Shown here: positions 15,216-15,233 of the stretch, in pieces
How positions within the stretch are numbered: the first letter of the stretch is position 1
Layout: every line of letters starts with the position of its first letter
Position numbers and translations under genes: made by a program
Notes under the pieces: model-generated
Database searches by the model: none
The model's input: the letters and a program-made list of their open reading frames with translations, nothing else
What the model was told of the DNA's origin: nothing
DNA from: Bacillota bacterium
GTDB lineage: Bacteria > Bacillota > Dethiobacteria > DTU022 > UBA8154
Direction: 5' to 3'
DNA length: 15,233 bases
Assembly (NCBI GenBank): GCA_003456095.1
Contig: DMPF01000191.1
Location: 1 to 15,233, forward strand

Positions 15216-15233
15216 TAATTTCGGGACACAATG
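15213..15233 (+). repeat. Dispersed repeat, copy 3, at the window end
   Basis: The final 21 bases, TAATAATTTCGGGACACAAT plus G, are the exact reverse complement of 147-167, and the last 17 equal copy 2. The first three bases are the TAA stop of the permease. The sequence ends inside this repeat, as expected if an assembler stopped at a multicopy element. Confidence 0.8.

Overview
The window looks like an assembled contig from a Gram-positive anaerobe of the Clostridia, probably a spore former. It opens inside the 3' part of a 5S rRNA gene and ends inside a short repeat that occurs twice more in the window. The pointers are a Tat / molybdenum-cofactor / yebC-ruvCAB / DUF2905 / SpoIID / tgt / yajC gene order of the kind I associate with Peptococcaceae-like Firmicutes, the SpoIID protein, strong AGGAGG ribosome sites, many TTG and GTG starts, and no outer-membrane genes. 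The lineage is inferred, not proven.

Positions 1-258 hold the 5S fragment, its terminator hairpin, one copy of a TTTCGGGACACAATG repeat, and a well-spaced sigma-A-type promoter. From 259 to 10316 there are 14 genes on the plus strand with short gaps, probably one or a few operons. They fall into four groups: two tatA genes plus tatC (twin-arginine export); mobA, moaA and a MOSC protein (molybdenum cofactor); yebC and ruvC-ruvA-ruvB (regulation and Holliday-junction processing); and queH, a DUF2905 membrane protein, a SpoIID-type peptidoglycan hydrolase, tgt and yajC (queuosine tRNA modification, cell wall, Sec). Tat and Moco genes fit together because many Moco enzymes are Tat substrates. queH and tgt are steps of queuosine synthesis, but queA, which acts between them and is often a neighbour, is absent here.

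After yajC the usual secD/secF do not follow. Instead there is a hairpin-rich noncoding stretch (10317-10507), then a minus-strand GDT1/UPF0016 cation-transporter gene with an in-frame amber codon that splits off its last predicted helix. Its likely promoter overlaps the second repeat copy.

From about 10999 to 15215 lies a three-gene cassette, visibly richer in G and C than the rest: a MacB/LolD-type ABC ATPase, a 704-residue secreted protein of about five CARDB-like beta domains with a C-terminal membrane anchor, and a MacB/FtsX-type permease overlapping it by 8 bases. Direct copies of the repeat flank it. It resembles a tripartite MacB-like export or mechanotransmission system in which a large surface protein takes the place of the adaptor. 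It is the best candidate here for a poorly described system.
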